Of a DNA stretch of 64,000 nucleotides, positions 53,783 through 62,306 are shown piece by piece. Position numbers and translations under genes: made by a program. The notes beneath the pieces are model-generated. The model was given only the letters and a program-made list of their open reading frames with translations. It was not told the origin of the DNA and did no database searches. Each line of letters starts with the position of its first letter. The stretch's first letter is position 1. The DNA is taken from positions 1,178,001-1,242,000 of the forward strand of contig CAWAPS010000002.1 of the NCBI GenBank assembly GCA_963783945.1. The letters run 5' to 3'. This DNA is from CAWAPS01 sp963783945 (GTDB lineage: Bacteria > Actinomycetota > Acidimicrobiia > Acidimicrobiales > Palsa-688).

Positions 53783-54625
53783 ATGATGCAGATGTCGCCC
53801 ACTCTCAGCGAAGGGCAGGTCGAGCAGTTCATAGACGACGGGTTCGTACGAGTGAACGAAGCGTTCCCGCGTTCGGTGGCCGATGCAGGCCGCGCCCTGC
53901 TGTGGCGGATGAGCGGAATGTCTGCGGACGACCCGTCCACGTGGACATCGCCCATGGTTCGGTTGGGCGGTTCGGCCGAGGAGCCATTCCGCCTAGCAGC
54001 CAACACCCCTCGACTCTTGAGCGCCTTCGACCAACTGGTGGGGCCCGGCCGGTGGCTAGCGAGATCGAGTCTGGGGACCTTCCCGATCCGCTTCCCCCAT
54101 CCAGATGACCCCGGCGACACCGGCTGGCACATGGATGGCAGCTTTACTTCAGAAGGCAAGGAGGGGTCCTGGTTGAATCTCAGGTCGCGCGGGCGTGCAC
54201 TGCTCATGCTCTTCCTGTTCTCCGAGGTCTCTCCTGACGAGGCTCCTACGCGGATCAAGGTTGGCTCCCACCTTGACGTCCCGGCCTTTTTGGCTCCCGC
54301 CGGAGACGAGGGCATGTACTTTTTCGATCTCTGTCGGGCCATGGACGAAGCGGGGAGGCTCGACGCTCCCGACCGGCCCTTGGCCCTGGCCACTGGGAGT
54401 GCGGGCGACGTATACCTGTGCCACCCATTTCTTATCCACGCCGCCCAGCCCCACGGCGGTTCCATGCCCCGGTTTATCGCTCAACCCCCGCTCTATCCCG
54501 TCGGTCTTCTCGATCTCGACCGTCACGACGGGGCGTATTCGCCGGTCGAGGTCGCTGTCCGCCGCGGCCTCCAGTCACTATCCGACGGCGGCCCGTCACC
54601 TAGGAAGCCAACCGCCCGGACCTAG
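53783..54625 (+). CDS. Phytanoyl-CoA dioxygenase-family (PhyH) Fe(II)/2-oxoglutarate oxygenase
   Basis: 280 residues. 'LSEGQVEQFIDDGFVRVNEA' is the standard PhyH N-terminus; 'GDTGWHMDGSFTSEGKEGSW' gives the His-x-Asp iron ligands, 'VYLCHPFLIHAAQPHGGSMP' the distal His, with 'RFIAQPPL' supplying the Arg. Hydroxylates an unidentified small molecule or lipid. Not obviously operonic with the methyltransferase (113-base gap) but same direction. Intact. Confidence 0.9.
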   Translation: MMQMSPTLSEGQVEQFIDDGFVRVNEAFPRSVADAGRALLWRMSGMSADDPSTWTSPMVRLGGSAEEPFRLAANTPRLLSAFDQLVGPGRWLARSSLGTFPIRFPHPDDPGDTGWHMDGSFTSEGKEGSWLNLRSRGRALLMLFLFSEVSPDEAPTRIKVGSHLDVPAFLAPAGDEGMYFFDLCRAMDEAGRLDAPDRPLALATGSAGDVYLCHPFLIHAAQPHGGSMPRFIAQPPLYPVGLLDLDRHDGAYSPVEVAVRRGLQSLSDGGPSPRKPTART

Positions 54626-54650
54626 ACGCGGCCGACGATCCTGTCTGAGG

Positions 54651-54954
54651 TGGGCTACGCGACCTGTACGGACAGCTCCAGGCGATCGGTCGGGGATTAC
54701 CGCACACGAGCGGCTTGGTGGGTCTCTGGGGTGCCTTCGCCCACTACTTCATCTCAGCTGGCTGGCCGACCATAGGCCCGATCACGTCCTTGAAGCCCAC
54801 GGCAATCTCTCTGCGCAGCATTTTGCAGCTGGCGGCAAGAATCGCCGCCGAACGTCATCTTCACCAGTTGGCCGAGCGGGGAGCGACGGTCATCGAGGCT
54901 GCCTCGGCCCTCTGGCCCGACGCCTTCGACCTGACGCGCTCACCCCGTGACTAA
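54651..54954 (+). pseudogene. Unidentified remnant, possibly tail of an MBL-fold hydrolase
   Basis: An open frame reading 'LRDLYGQLQAIGRGLP', 'ISLRSILQLAARIAAERHLH', 'QLAERGATVIEAA'. The last helix pair resembles the C-terminal end of metallo-beta-lactamase-fold hydrolases, but no metal motif is present. Weak. Confidence 0.25.
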
Positions 54955-54971
54955 CCTCGGTCGTCACGGGG

Positions 54972-55363
54972 TCACTCCTCAACCAGCGGAGTTGCGCAGG
55001 CCCGGACCGGGCTTCCTCGAGCGGCGGCGAGCGCTTCGGGCAGCGTGAACGCGCCGACGTACAGCGCCTTGCCGACGGTGGCGCCCTCGACGCCGTCGGC
55101 GACCAGGCCGGCGATGGCGCGCAGGTCGTCCAGGCTGCTGACCCCGCCGCTGGCGATGACCGGGCGGTCGGTCGCCGCGCATACCTCGCGCAGCAGGTCG
55201 AGGTTCGGGCCCCTGAGCGTGCCGTCTCGGCGCACGTCGGTCACAACGTAGCGAGCACATCCGTGGGCGTCGAGCTGGGCCAACACGTCGAACAGCTCAC
55301 CGCCCGCCCGGGTCCAGCCTCGCGCCGCCAGTGCGGTGCCGCTAACGTCGAGCCCGACGCCAT
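54972..55363 (-). pseudogene. hisA: hisA/priA (phosphoribosyl isomerase), C-terminal fragment
   Basis: From about 55363: 'LAARGWTRAGGELFDVLAQ', 'CARYVVTDVRRDGTLRGPNL' (catalytic Asp of the second half-barrel), 'VIASGGVSSLDDLRAIAGLV' (phosphate-binding), 'VGKALYVGAFTLPEAL'. This is the second half of the (beta/alpha)8 barrel; the first ~115 residues with the other catalytic Asp are absent, and no start codon is present at the break. A relic of a displaced histidine gene. Confidence 0.8.
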
Positions 55364-55558
55364 CCGCTCCACCGCGAGCTGGCCAAGTGGTGCGTGGTGT
55401 TCTTCGACTATGACCTGGAGACGGCGGTCAGCGTCCGCCAGCCAAGCTGAGCGCTGCCCCCGTAGGGGTCCTGTTGTCGGCGGCCCGCACTCGGCGGAGG
55501 CTCGCGGAGGCGGGTCCGATACCGACCGTGCCGTCGTGCACAGGTTGATCCAGCGCGG

Positions 55559-56362
55559 TTATCCGGGGCCTTTCGCCCAGCCAAAATGGTCGATCGGTCC
55601 GTGACCTCGCCCGAGCCGCCAGCTCGCCCCACCGGCAATGGCCGAGGCCACGTATCCCTTGGCGGCCCGTACGGCATCGGCGACAGTGTCGCCCCGTGCC
55701 AAACGGGCGGCGATGGTGGCTGCCATCGTGCAGCCGGTGCCGTGGACGTTGGCGGTGACGACACGGCGCGATCGCAGTTCGTGGACCTGTTCGCCGTCGA
55801 AGAAAACGTCGACTGGGTCACCGGCGAGGTGGCCGCCCTTGACGAGCACCGACCGGGCGCCGGTGGCGGCCAGCTCGACCGCCGCCTTCGCCATGTCGTC
55901 GACGTCGCTCAACTCGCGGCCGACCAGCAGCGACGCTTCCCGCAGATTCGGCGTGACGATGACGGCGTAGGGGAAGAGGCGCTCGAGGTAGGCCAGCTCG
56001 GCGTCGGCGTCGAGGAGACGGTCGCCGCTCGACGCCACCATGACCGGGTCGACCACCAGGTTTGGGAGGTCGCCGGCCGCGGCCCGTCGGGCGACGACGT
56101 CGATGATGGCCCCGGTCGCCAACATGCCGGTCTTTACGGCGGCGACGGCCAGGTCGACCAGCACGGCGCCGATCTGGGCGTCCACAAACTCGGGCGGGGT
56201 TAGCTGTACGCCGAACACACCGACGGTGTTCTGTGCCGTGAGGGCGGTCACCGCGCTGGTACCGAAGACGCCATTGGCCGCGAACGCCTTCAGGTCGGCC
56301 TGGATGCCGGCGCCGCCGCCCGAGTCGGAGCCTGCGATGGTGAGGGCGACAGACGGAGTCAC
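55559..56362 (-). CDS. thiD: Hydroxymethylpyrimidine/phosphomethylpyrimidine kinase
   Basis: 267 residues from GTG 56362. Ribokinase-fold motifs: 'ALTIAGSDSGGGAGIQADLK', 'VKTGMLATGAIIDVVARRAA', 'LVVDPVMVASSGDRLLD', 'VTPNLREASLLVGRELSDVD' and the anion-hole end 'VHGTGCTMAATIAARLARGD'. Phosphorylates HMP and HMP-P for thiamine synthesis. Divergent from the PEBP-like remnant and tenA, which acts in the same salvage route. I looked for a TPP riboswitch in 56363-56530 and saw none. Full length. Confidence 0.93.
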   Translation of the reverse strand: MTPSVALTIAGSDSGGGAGIQADLKAFAANGVFGTSAVTALTAQNTVGVFGVQLTPPEFVDAQIGAVLVDLAVAAVKTGMLATGAIIDVVARRAAAGDLPNLVVDPVMVASSGDRLLDADAELAYLERLFPYAVIVTPNLREASLLVGRELSDVDDMAKAAVELAATGARSVLVKGGHLAGDPVDVFFDGEQVHELRSRRVVTANVHGTGCTMAATIAARLARGDTVADAVRAAKGYVASAIAGGASWRLGRGHGPIDHFGWAKGPG

Positions 56363-56586
56363 GGCGGCACGACCGACTTGGAGCCAGCGCACGAAGTTGT
56401 TGGAGTCACTTAGCACGACCGGCTCGGTTACCGACAGGCCGAACCACGTGGGGATGGTTGATCGCAGCGTCCTTGGGTCTCATCGGTCCGTATGTCCCCA
56501 CTCCGTACGGGTTGAGTGAACGGTATTGCGGCTATCGACTGAGTTTACGCCTGGGATGCGAGTTGGCCGCTTGATAGAAACGTGTT

Positions 56587-56943
56587 GTGGAGTCGAGCAG
56601 TGGCGCGTTTTCGCCGGGGTCCCCGATCGCAAGCCGGCACTCCTTGGTGGGAGAGGACCTCTCGCCGCCGTCGGACCGGCGGGCGGTGCCGGAGGATGAG
56701 GTCTCGCTTGTGCTGATCGTCGATGACCTCGACGCCCCGGCCGGCACGTTCATGCATTGGCTGGCTTGGGGGATCGACCCGGAGCCCGGCCGGCTGGCTG
56801 ACGACGAGGCCAAGGCTGGCTGTCAGGCGTACACCGCCCTTGGTCTGGCGGCGGGCGAGTCGCCACGACGGGCCCACCGCTGCGTCCGTTTCCTGCTGGC
56901 CTACGAGCTGTTGTTCTGGGACACGCTCGCCGATGCGCTTTAG
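56587..56943 (+). pseudogene. PEBP-family (YbhB/YbcL) protein with central deletion
   Basis: 'SGAFSPGSPIASRHSLVGED', 'LSPPSDRRAVPEDEVSLVLI' and 'VDDLDAPAGTFMHWLAWGID' match phosphatidylethanolamine-binding proteins. The next segment, the 'GYRGPCPP-GxGPH' ligand loop, is missing, and the sequence resumes at 'HRCVRFLLAYEL'. About 40 residues shorter than the family. The end overlaps the start of tenA by 11 bases. Confidence 0.7.
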
Positions 56944-57589
56944 CGATCAGCTCCGGCAGGCCGCCGGGGAGGTCTGGGCGGCCCAACACGAGCACCCCTT
57001 CGTCTGCGGTATCCGCGATGGCACGCTCGATCCCGAACGGTTTCGCTTCTACCTACGCCAGGACTATCTGTTCCTGATCGAGTATGCACGCCTGCTAGCG
57101 CTGGCCTGTGCCCGCGCGCCGCGACTCGAGCTGATGGAGCGCTTCGCCGAGCTGGCGCAATCGACGCTGCGGACCGAGATGGACCTGCACCGCGCCCACG
57201 CGGCGGAGTGGGGGATCTCACGCGGAGCGCTCGAACGGGAGCGTCCTCGGGCCGTAACCCGAAGCTACACGGACTTTCTGCTGCGCACCGCCGCGATGGG
57301 CGACTTCGGCGAGCTCGTCGCCGCACTGCTGCCGTGCATGTGGGGCTACAGCGAACTGGGTCAGCAGCTCGCGCCGGGCCAGCCCCCTGCGAAGGGGCGT
57401 TACCGACGGTGGATCGAGATGTACTCCGGGGAAGACTTCGCCAACCAGGCCCGCTGGTGCCGGCAGGTCTGCGACGAGGCCGCCGCCGGCGCGGCAGAGG
57501 AAGGCAGAAGGAGGATGCAGGACGCCTTCCTCGCAAGCAGCCGCTACGAGCTTGACTTCTGGGAACAAGCGTGGCGCGGCGCACCATGA
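56933..57589 (+). CDS. tenA: TenA-family aminopyrimidine aminohydrolase (thiaminase II)
   Basis: 218 residues from ATG 56933. 'HPFVCGIRDGTLDPERFRFY', 'LRQDYLFLIEYARLLALACA', catalytic Cys in 'ALLPCMWGYSELGQQL', 'WIEMYSGEDFANQARWCRQV' and C-terminal Glu in 'SSRYELDFWEQAW'. Hydrolyses amino-HMP (or thiamine) to release HMP for salvage by ThiD, whose gene is divergent 0.6 kb away. Intact. Confidence 0.93.
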   Translation: MRFSDQLRQAAGEVWAAQHEHPFVCGIRDGTLDPERFRFYLRQDYLFLIEYARLLALACARAPRLELMERFAELAQSTLRTEMDLHRAHAAEWGISRGALERERPRAVTRSYTDFLLRTAAMGDFGELVAALLPCMWGYSELGQQLAPGQPPAKGRYRRWIEMYSGEDFANQARWCRQVCDEAAAGAAEEGRRRMQDAFLASSRYELDFWEQAWRGAP

Positions 57590-58104
57590 ACCCAAGATGG
57601 GTCGCCGGGCAGGGAAGCCTCCGGCCCCCTACCGCGATCCGTTCGAGGAAGGTTTCTGTCCGGCCGGCATATTGAGACACCCGCATGGCGGGTGAGGATG
57701 TACGCCCTCAAAGTCCCCGACGGGGATCACCCTACAGCGGAATTGCTGTGGTGCCCGGGGCATCGGAATCGAGGCGTTTCGCTAGTCCCTCGGACAATCT
57801 AAGGTCCGCCGCCACGATGTCTACCCAGAGCTGAGCGTTACTAATACACGAAGAAGTTGTCAGGTAACGACTCACGGCGCCCCGGCGGTTGCGCGGATCG
57901 ATCGGGCGGGTGGACCGCTCGAGACCGCTGATTCGACCGGTTGATTGGCGTCGACGGGAAAAGTCGCTCATCGCGACAGGACGCCCCTTGGCGCCAGGTC
58001 GTTCGCTCCCCGTGAGCACCAGCACCGCCGCGGCCAGGAATGCGCTTCGAGGTGGCTGTCATGGGGTACATCACTAGTGGCGTCCGCACCCACACAGGAG
58101 GAAC
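57590..58104 (+). other. No recognisable gene
   Basis: Intergenic stretch between tenA and the small-protein group. Short frames without motifs; TGTCAGGTAACGA-type AT-richer spots near 57840 may mark a promoter. Confidence 0.35.
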
Positions 58105-58296
58105 ATGATGGCGAACGGTGAGGAGGAGATGGTGGTGGCGGGTTCGGGACCTCTCTACGAGCACGGGGAGGCCGGCCAGAAAGCGGCTGAGGAGCCAGTC
58201 AACGTGCCCGGGTCGGATGACAAGGGTTCAAGCTCAGGGAGCACGACGGGCGACGAGCAGGTGGCGAACAACCGCGAAGTAGATCCGCCGGCGTGA
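58105..58296 (+). CDS. Small acidic hydrophilic protein
   Basis: 63 residues; GGAGG directly upstream of ATGATG. Composition is Gly, Glu, Ser and Asp-rich ('GSDDKGSSSGSTTGDEQVA') with no hydrophobic core, so likely disordered. First of three such small genes before a PRC-barrel gene. Relatives I recall occur in high-GC actinobacteria with stress genes; the function is unknown. Confidence 0.6.
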   Translation: MMANGEEEMVVAGSGPLYEHGEAGQKAAEEPVNVPGSDDKGSSSGSTTGDEQVANNREVDPPA

Positions 58297-58359
58297 CTGC
58301 CGAGCTTTTATCCCAGCGCCGCCATCGATGTCGATAGGCCGCTGGTCGATGCTACCGCG

Positions 58360-58488
58360 ATGGCGGCCCGCCACAAAGAGGAACGTTTGAACGAGGCGCG
58401 GGCGAAAGGCGAGCCGGTACCTGCGGACGAGGCCTCTCTCGAGGGCCGGCCTCGTCCGGGCGCGAAGCCTCAGACCGCCGATGACTAG
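58360..58488 (+). CDS. Small charged protein (42 residues)
   Basis: ATG 58360 to TAG 58488: 'MAARHKEERLNEARAKGEPV', then 'PADEASLEGRPRPGAKP'. Highly charged, disordered-looking, good coding bias for its size. The in-frame sequence before the ATG ('VDRPLVDAT') also looks protein-like, so the true start may be a rare codon further up. Confidence 0.4.
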   Translation: MAARHKEERLNEARAKGEPVPADEASLEGRPRPGAKPQTADD

Positions 58489-58511
58489 CGCAGACAGAGA
58501 CAGGAGACGAC

Positions 58512-58724
58512 ATGTCAGACGCTGACGACCAAATGGGTGGGACTGGCGGCGTTACGGGCATGCCACCCGACAAGGTGGTGCCCGGTCGGGACAATGCGGC
58601 CCCCGGCGAAGCCGGCGCTTCGGCGCCCGACTCTGGCAGAGAGGAACAGGATCCGGCCAACGACAACGAGACGGAAGATTCAGAGGGGTCCTTCCCAGCC
58701 AGCGATCCTCCAGGAAACTACTAG
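58512..58724 (+). CDS. Small acidic protein with SFPASDPP motif
   Basis: 70 residues, GGAGACGAC upstream of ATG. Acidic and disordered, ending 'EDSEGSFPASDPPGNY'. The S-F-P-A-S-D-P-P tail is a conserved signature of small bacterial proteins I have seen annotated as hypothetical, often next to stress or PRC-barrel genes. Its conservation supports it as real. Role unknown. Confidence 0.7.
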   Translation: MSDADDQMGGTGGVTGMPPDKVVPGRDNAAPGEAGASAPDSGREEQDPANDNETEDSEGSFPASDPPGNY

Positions 58725-58865
58725 GATCCGTGTCGTCCGCGTCTGCGACGAAAACTGAAGCAGCACCCCACCAAAATATCGGCGCCTCAGTGATGTTCAC
58801 AGCGTTAGTGCGGAGTTCCGCCCGGTAAAATCACAAAATAGTGATCAATAAAGGAGGGCGAGGCT

Positions 58866-59192
58866 ATGACCGACATGGCGCCCACACACGTAGGAGACGA
58901 TCTGTACGACCGTGGTGGCCACAAGATTGGCAAGATCACAGATGTGATCGTCAATGACCGGACACTTCAACCCGACTGGTACGTAGTAAGAGAGGGAATG
59001 CTCAGAGGGAACCACTTGGTGCCCTTCAGGTCGGTGAGCGCCACCGACAACCGAGCGATCGTCCCTTACGATAAGGCGTTGATACACTCCGCTCCGAAGC
59101 CCGACGGTCCAACTCCGACCGAAACAGAGCAGGAGGCCCTTAGCGCCCACTACCGAGACCTGACCCCTGGCTCTGCTCGTCCGACTCCCTAA
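58866..59192 (+). CDS. PRC-barrel domain protein
   Basis: 108 residues; AGGAGGGCGAGG upstream of ATG. 'VGDDLYDRGGHKIGKITDVI', 'VNDRTLQPDWYVVREGMLRG', 'NHLVPFRSVSATDNRAIVPY' form a single PRC barrel, followed by a Pro/Thr-rich tail. PRC-barrel proteins of this size are linked to stress response or RNA/photosystem assembly; here the neighbouring acidic proteins suggest a stress-related group. Terminated by the hairpin at 59207-59244. Confidence 0.85.
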   Translation: MTDMAPTHVGDDLYDRGGHKIGKITDVIVNDRTLQPDWYVVREGMLRGNHLVPFRSVSATDNRAIVPYDKALIHSAPKPDGPTPTETEQEALSAHYRDLTPGSARPTP

Positions 59193-59206
59193 GGAGAGAA
59201 CAAACA

Positions 59207-59244
59207 CCGAGGCCCATTTCGATATATGTATCGCTAGGCCTCGG
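59207..59244 (+). terminator. Two-tier hairpin terminator
   Basis: CCGAGGCC (59207-59214) pairs with GGCCTCGG (59237-59244), and CGATA with TATCG pairs inside the loop. Begins 14 bases after the PRC-barrel stop. No T-run. Confidence 0.55.
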
Positions 59245-59569
59245 CCGGGCGACATCCCCTCTCTTGCGAAGAATATCGCGAGCCGGCGGCAGGGCCGCAC
59301 CCAAAATCAGCTGCACACAACTGTAGGAAACCGCCAAGCGGACCTTCAATAGCGCGGTCTATCACAGGTCCCTTGGTGGTCGGCTGGTCACAACCAGGCT
59401 CGCCTCACTCGGATTCCGTTCCGGTACGCACCAATCGGCAACCAACTATCTCCTTCAGACATAAGATTCTCAACGGTTTGGGGACGACTGGACCAGAGCC
59501 AAAGCTGCGGTGGCGCGCAGAGCGTTCGCCTGAGCCCAGGCCCGAAAGGCAAGAGGGCGCCGACTGGAA
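59245..59569 (+). other. No gene seen
   Basis: Spacer between the PRC-barrel terminator and the convergent amidohydrolase; no coding sequence recognised. Confidence 0.4.
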
Positions 59570-60811
59570 TCAGGCGGCCCGTGGCGCGACGACATCATGC
59601 ACCGCGGGCCCGATCTGTTCGGCGATCGGCTGCAGCTTGGCTAGGTCGAGTTTGTAGGCCTGGACTGCGTTGCCGCCGAGGATCTTGCGGACTTCGTGCT
59701 CCGGGACGCCTTGGAGCACGTCGCGGATGTTGTCTATCGGCGTGAGCCAGTCCGACGACTCTATGTGAGGGAAGTCCCACCCCCACATCATCTTGTCGAT
59801 GCCGATAGCGTGGCGATAGGCGATCTCTGGCTTCCGCACCAGACTTGAGCCGATCCAGCATTGCCGCGCGAAGTATTCGCTTGGCTTCATCGTGAGCTGC
59901 TTCCGTTCGCTGTACGCGAACTTAGGGTCAGCCGCCATCGCGTCCATCCACATGAGCTTCTCGGGCACCCAAGCGGACCCTTGTTCTGTCAGCACCAGCT
60001 TCAGGTTGGGATGACGTTCGAATACGCCGCTCAAGGTAAGGAACCACAGCGGCCGGTGCGGCCAATCTGTGCACTCCATAGCGTACAGAATCGGCCCATC
60101 CTCGCCCTCGCCGTAATATGGGCACCCCGAGCCGGTATGGCTGTGGATCGGCATGTCGAGCTCCTCGCACGTCGCCCACAGCGGCTCTAGGCTCGGATGG
60201 TTCCAGAACGGCTCCGTGAGGTTGTAGTAGACGAGCGGCAACAGCACGCCACCGCCGATCCCGTGCTCCTTGGCCCACCTCACCTGCTCGACCGCGCCAT
60301 CAACGTCGGCGAGACTTCCGACCAGGGCCAAGCCCAGCAGCCGGTCGGGGGCAGACGAGCAGTAGTCCGCCAGCCAACGGTTGTACGCCCGCGCACCCGC
60401 CAGCTTCAACTCCGGGGAGTACTCCTTTTCCCACGGCCGGTTGTGCTCACGGGCGAACCACAAGAAAGGCGGCGAGTTCGCCGACTGGTCGTCCGGAAAC
60501 AACACGTCCGCCACCAGCCCATCCGCATCCAGCGACCGCAGCCGGCTCGCCGCGTTCCATGTGCCCTCAGCTCCTTCGCCGACCTTCTCGTTGCGAAGCC
60601 ACTCCCGCTTGTAAGCCTCTGACAAAGTCTCGGGGATACCACCGTCCTTCGGTTGTGTCGCCATCCACAACGGCACGTACTGTGACAGCCAGTCGTCGAA
60701 GTCGTTGCTGTACCCCGGGTCGACATAATCCCGATACTCCGCGACCGGAGCTCCGACGTGGCCATCCGACGAGATGATCATCAAACGGTCCGGCGATCTT
60801 TCATTCGTCAT
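59570..60811 (-). CDS. Amidohydrolase_2-family metal-dependent hydrolase (third type)
   Basis: 413 residues from ATG 60811 with AAAGGGGAG eight bases upstream. 'LMIISSDGHVGAPVAEYRDY' (metal site D-x-H), 'MPIHSHTGSGCPYYGEGED', 'LKLVLTEQGSAWVPEKLMWM', 'IDKMMWGWDFPHIESSDWLT' (catalytic Asp), 'ILGGNAVQAYKLDLAKLQPI'. Same superfamily as the pairs at 34.6 and 47.3 kb but a distinct subfamily, and with no AGCGCT palindrome upstream, so probably under other control. A start at 60895 is less likely. Intact. Confidence 0.92.
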   Translation of the reverse strand: MTNERSPDRLMIISSDGHVGAPVAEYRDYVDPGYSNDFDDWLSQYVPLWMATQPKDGGIPETLSEAYKREWLRNEKVGEGAEGTWNAASRLRSLDADGLVADVLFPDDQSANSPPFLWFAREHNRPWEKEYSPELKLAGARAYNRWLADYCSSAPDRLLGLALVGSLADVDGAVEQVRWAKEHGIGGGVLLPLVYYNLTEPFWNHPSLEPLWATCEELDMPIHSHTGSGCPYYGEGEDGPILYAMECTDWPHRPLWFLTLSGVFERHPNLKLVLTEQGSAWVPEKLMWMDAMAADPKFAYSERKQLTMKPSEYFARQCWIGSSLVRKPEIAYRHAIGIDKMMWGWDFPHIESSDWLTPIDNIRDVLQGVPEHEVRKILGGNAVQAYKLDLAKLQPIAEQIGPAVHDVVAPRAA

Positions 60812-60999
60812 AAATCGGCTCCCCTTTCGGCCGGTTCCTCTTCCCCTACCCCTACCCCACGGTAGTTCTTCGATCAGACAGGTGCCACTGCCCACGCCAG
60901 ACGGACCGCCGGTGGCTCGGGAGAAACGCTTTCCCTGCCTTCGGCTTGGAGCACGGTCGAGCGACTTGTGCCAGCCCTCAGTCGGGCGCCTTCATCTGC

Positions 61000-61137
61000 T
61001 CAATTACGACTCCCCGACGGGCGCGCCCGCTCGGTTATCTGTGGGTTGTGGAACTCCCTCACCTGCCAGATCCGCCCTTCGCGGAAGCGGTACACCCCCA
61101 TGTGGCACGGCCGGCGAACCCGATGCCCTCCTGAGCA
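61000..61137 (-). pseudogene. SnoaL/NTF2-like protein, C-terminal remnant cut by IS21
   Basis: 'CHMGVYRFREGRIWQVREFH' and 'NPQITERARP' correspond to the last two strands of a SnoaL-like fold. The sequence immediately upstream (to the right) is the IS21 end, so the insertion removed the N-terminal part. Confidence 0.65.
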
Positions 61138-61150
61138 TTCCAGCGAAAAA

Positions 61151-61188
61151 GACCACCTGTTCCGGCTGAGTGTGACCACCTGTTCCGG
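61151..61188 (+). repeat. IS21 left-end direct repeats
   Basis: Two copies of GACCACCTGTTCCGG at a 23-base spacing, presumed transposase-binding sites. Confidence 0.75.
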
Positions 61189-61563
61189 GTGAAAGTGACC
61201 GGGGTGGGGGCGTTGGCGCCGCTGGTTGGGTTGGTGATCTCCTTTCGTTGGTCTTGTTCTACATGATCGTGGTCGGCGGGTGTGTTCTTTGCGGGTGCTG
61301 GGTCTGGCCGGACGGTCAAGCTTTTGGTGGGCGGACAGGGGGACTGGGTGGTGGGCGGACTGAACGGGTCGGAGGTGGATGGGATTGTGTTCACCGTCCG
61401 GCACTGAGCCAGTGGGCGGAGCTGGCGGGCTTCGACTGTTGGGGGTAGGGGCTTGGGCGGGCTGGTCGCTGGGAGATGAGGCCGGCTGGTCGGCGTCGGC
61501 GGTCAGTGTCTCGATGAGAGTCGAGCAGGCGGCGAGGATGACGATGAGAGCCAGGGGGTTCAT
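61189..61563 (-). CDS. Possible short ORF downstream of istB inside IS21
   Basis: An ATG overlapping the istB stop (ATGA) starts 'MNPLALIVILAACSTLIETL', a hydrophobic signal-like segment, followed by a Pro/Ser-rich stretch that stays open through the IS end into the SnoaL remnant (to 61000). The coupling and signal-like start are suggestive, but the downstream composition is that of GC-rich non-coding DNA. Confidence 0.25.
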
Positions 61564-62306
61564 TGCTCGGCGGGATCGGTTTGGCGGCGGCGCATGGAGG
61601 GGCCTTTGAGAGCGATGCGGTGTGAGGCTTGGCAGAGCCGATCCAAGATGGCTTCGCCCAGGGTGGGGTCGGCCATGGCGGCCAGCCACTTCTCGACTGG
61701 CATCTGGCTGGCGATGAGGGTGGCGCGCCGCTCGGCGCGGTCTTCTATGACCTCGAGCAGATCCCGGCAGACCTCGACCGGAGCGGGGGTGAGCAGGAAG
61801 TCGTCGAGGACCAGTAGCGAAACGCGGGCCACGCCGGCCAGGATGCGCACGTAGCGCCCGTCGGCGCGGCCTCGGGCCAGGTCGTCGGCCAGACGTGGAG
61901 TGCGCAGGTAGAGGGCGGTGTGGCCTTGTCGTAGGGCGGCGTTGGCTAGAGCGCAGGCCAGGAAGCTCTTGCCGCATCCGGTGGCCCCGGTGATGAGCAC
62001 GTTCTGTCCCCGGGTGACCCAGCCGGCGCCGACCAAAGAAGCGATGACGGAGCGGTCGATGCCTCGGGGGGAGCGGAAGTCGATGTCCTCGATGGCGGCC
62101 GGGTAGCGCAACTTGGCTTCTTTGAGACGCCGGGCCAGCCGGCGGGAGTCGCGGGCGTCGGCCTCGGCGTCGGCGAGCAGCCCCAGGCGGTCCTCGAAGG
62201 CCAGCTCGGCGAAGGTCCCCGGCGTCTCGAGCTGGTGGGTGAGCCCGACGGCCATTGCCCCCAGCCCGAGCGCTTCGAGCTTGGCGATGGTGGGATTTAT
62301 GAGCAC
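61560..62306 (-). CDS. istB: IS21 helper ATPase IstB
   Basis: 248 residues from a GTG overlapping the istA stop by 10 bases. AAA+ features: Walker A 'GATGCGKS' at 107-114, Walker B 'LLVLDDF' at 164-170, sensor region 'RATLIASQMPVEKWLAAMAD', end 'ILDRLCQASHRIALKGPSMR'. Assembles on DNA and stimulates the IstA transposase and target choice. Intact. Confidence 0.93.
   Translation of the reverse strand: MLINPTIAKLEALGLGAMAVGLTHQLETPGTFAELAFEDRLGLLADAEADARDSRRLARRLKEAKLRYPAAIEDIDFRSPRGIDRSVIASLVGAGWVTRGQNVLITGATGCGKSFLACALANAALRQGHTALYLRTPRLADDLARGRADGRYVRILAGVARVSLLVLDDFLLTPAPVEVCRDLLEVIEDRAERRATLIASQMPVEKWLAAMADPTLGEAILDRLCQASHRIALKGPSMRRRQTDPAEQ

Noticed and set aside
56363..56586. TPP riboswitch upstream of thiD
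   Set aside because: The conserved CTGAGA and GACCTGAT-type elements could not be found in order; a partial ATGAGACCC is not enough.
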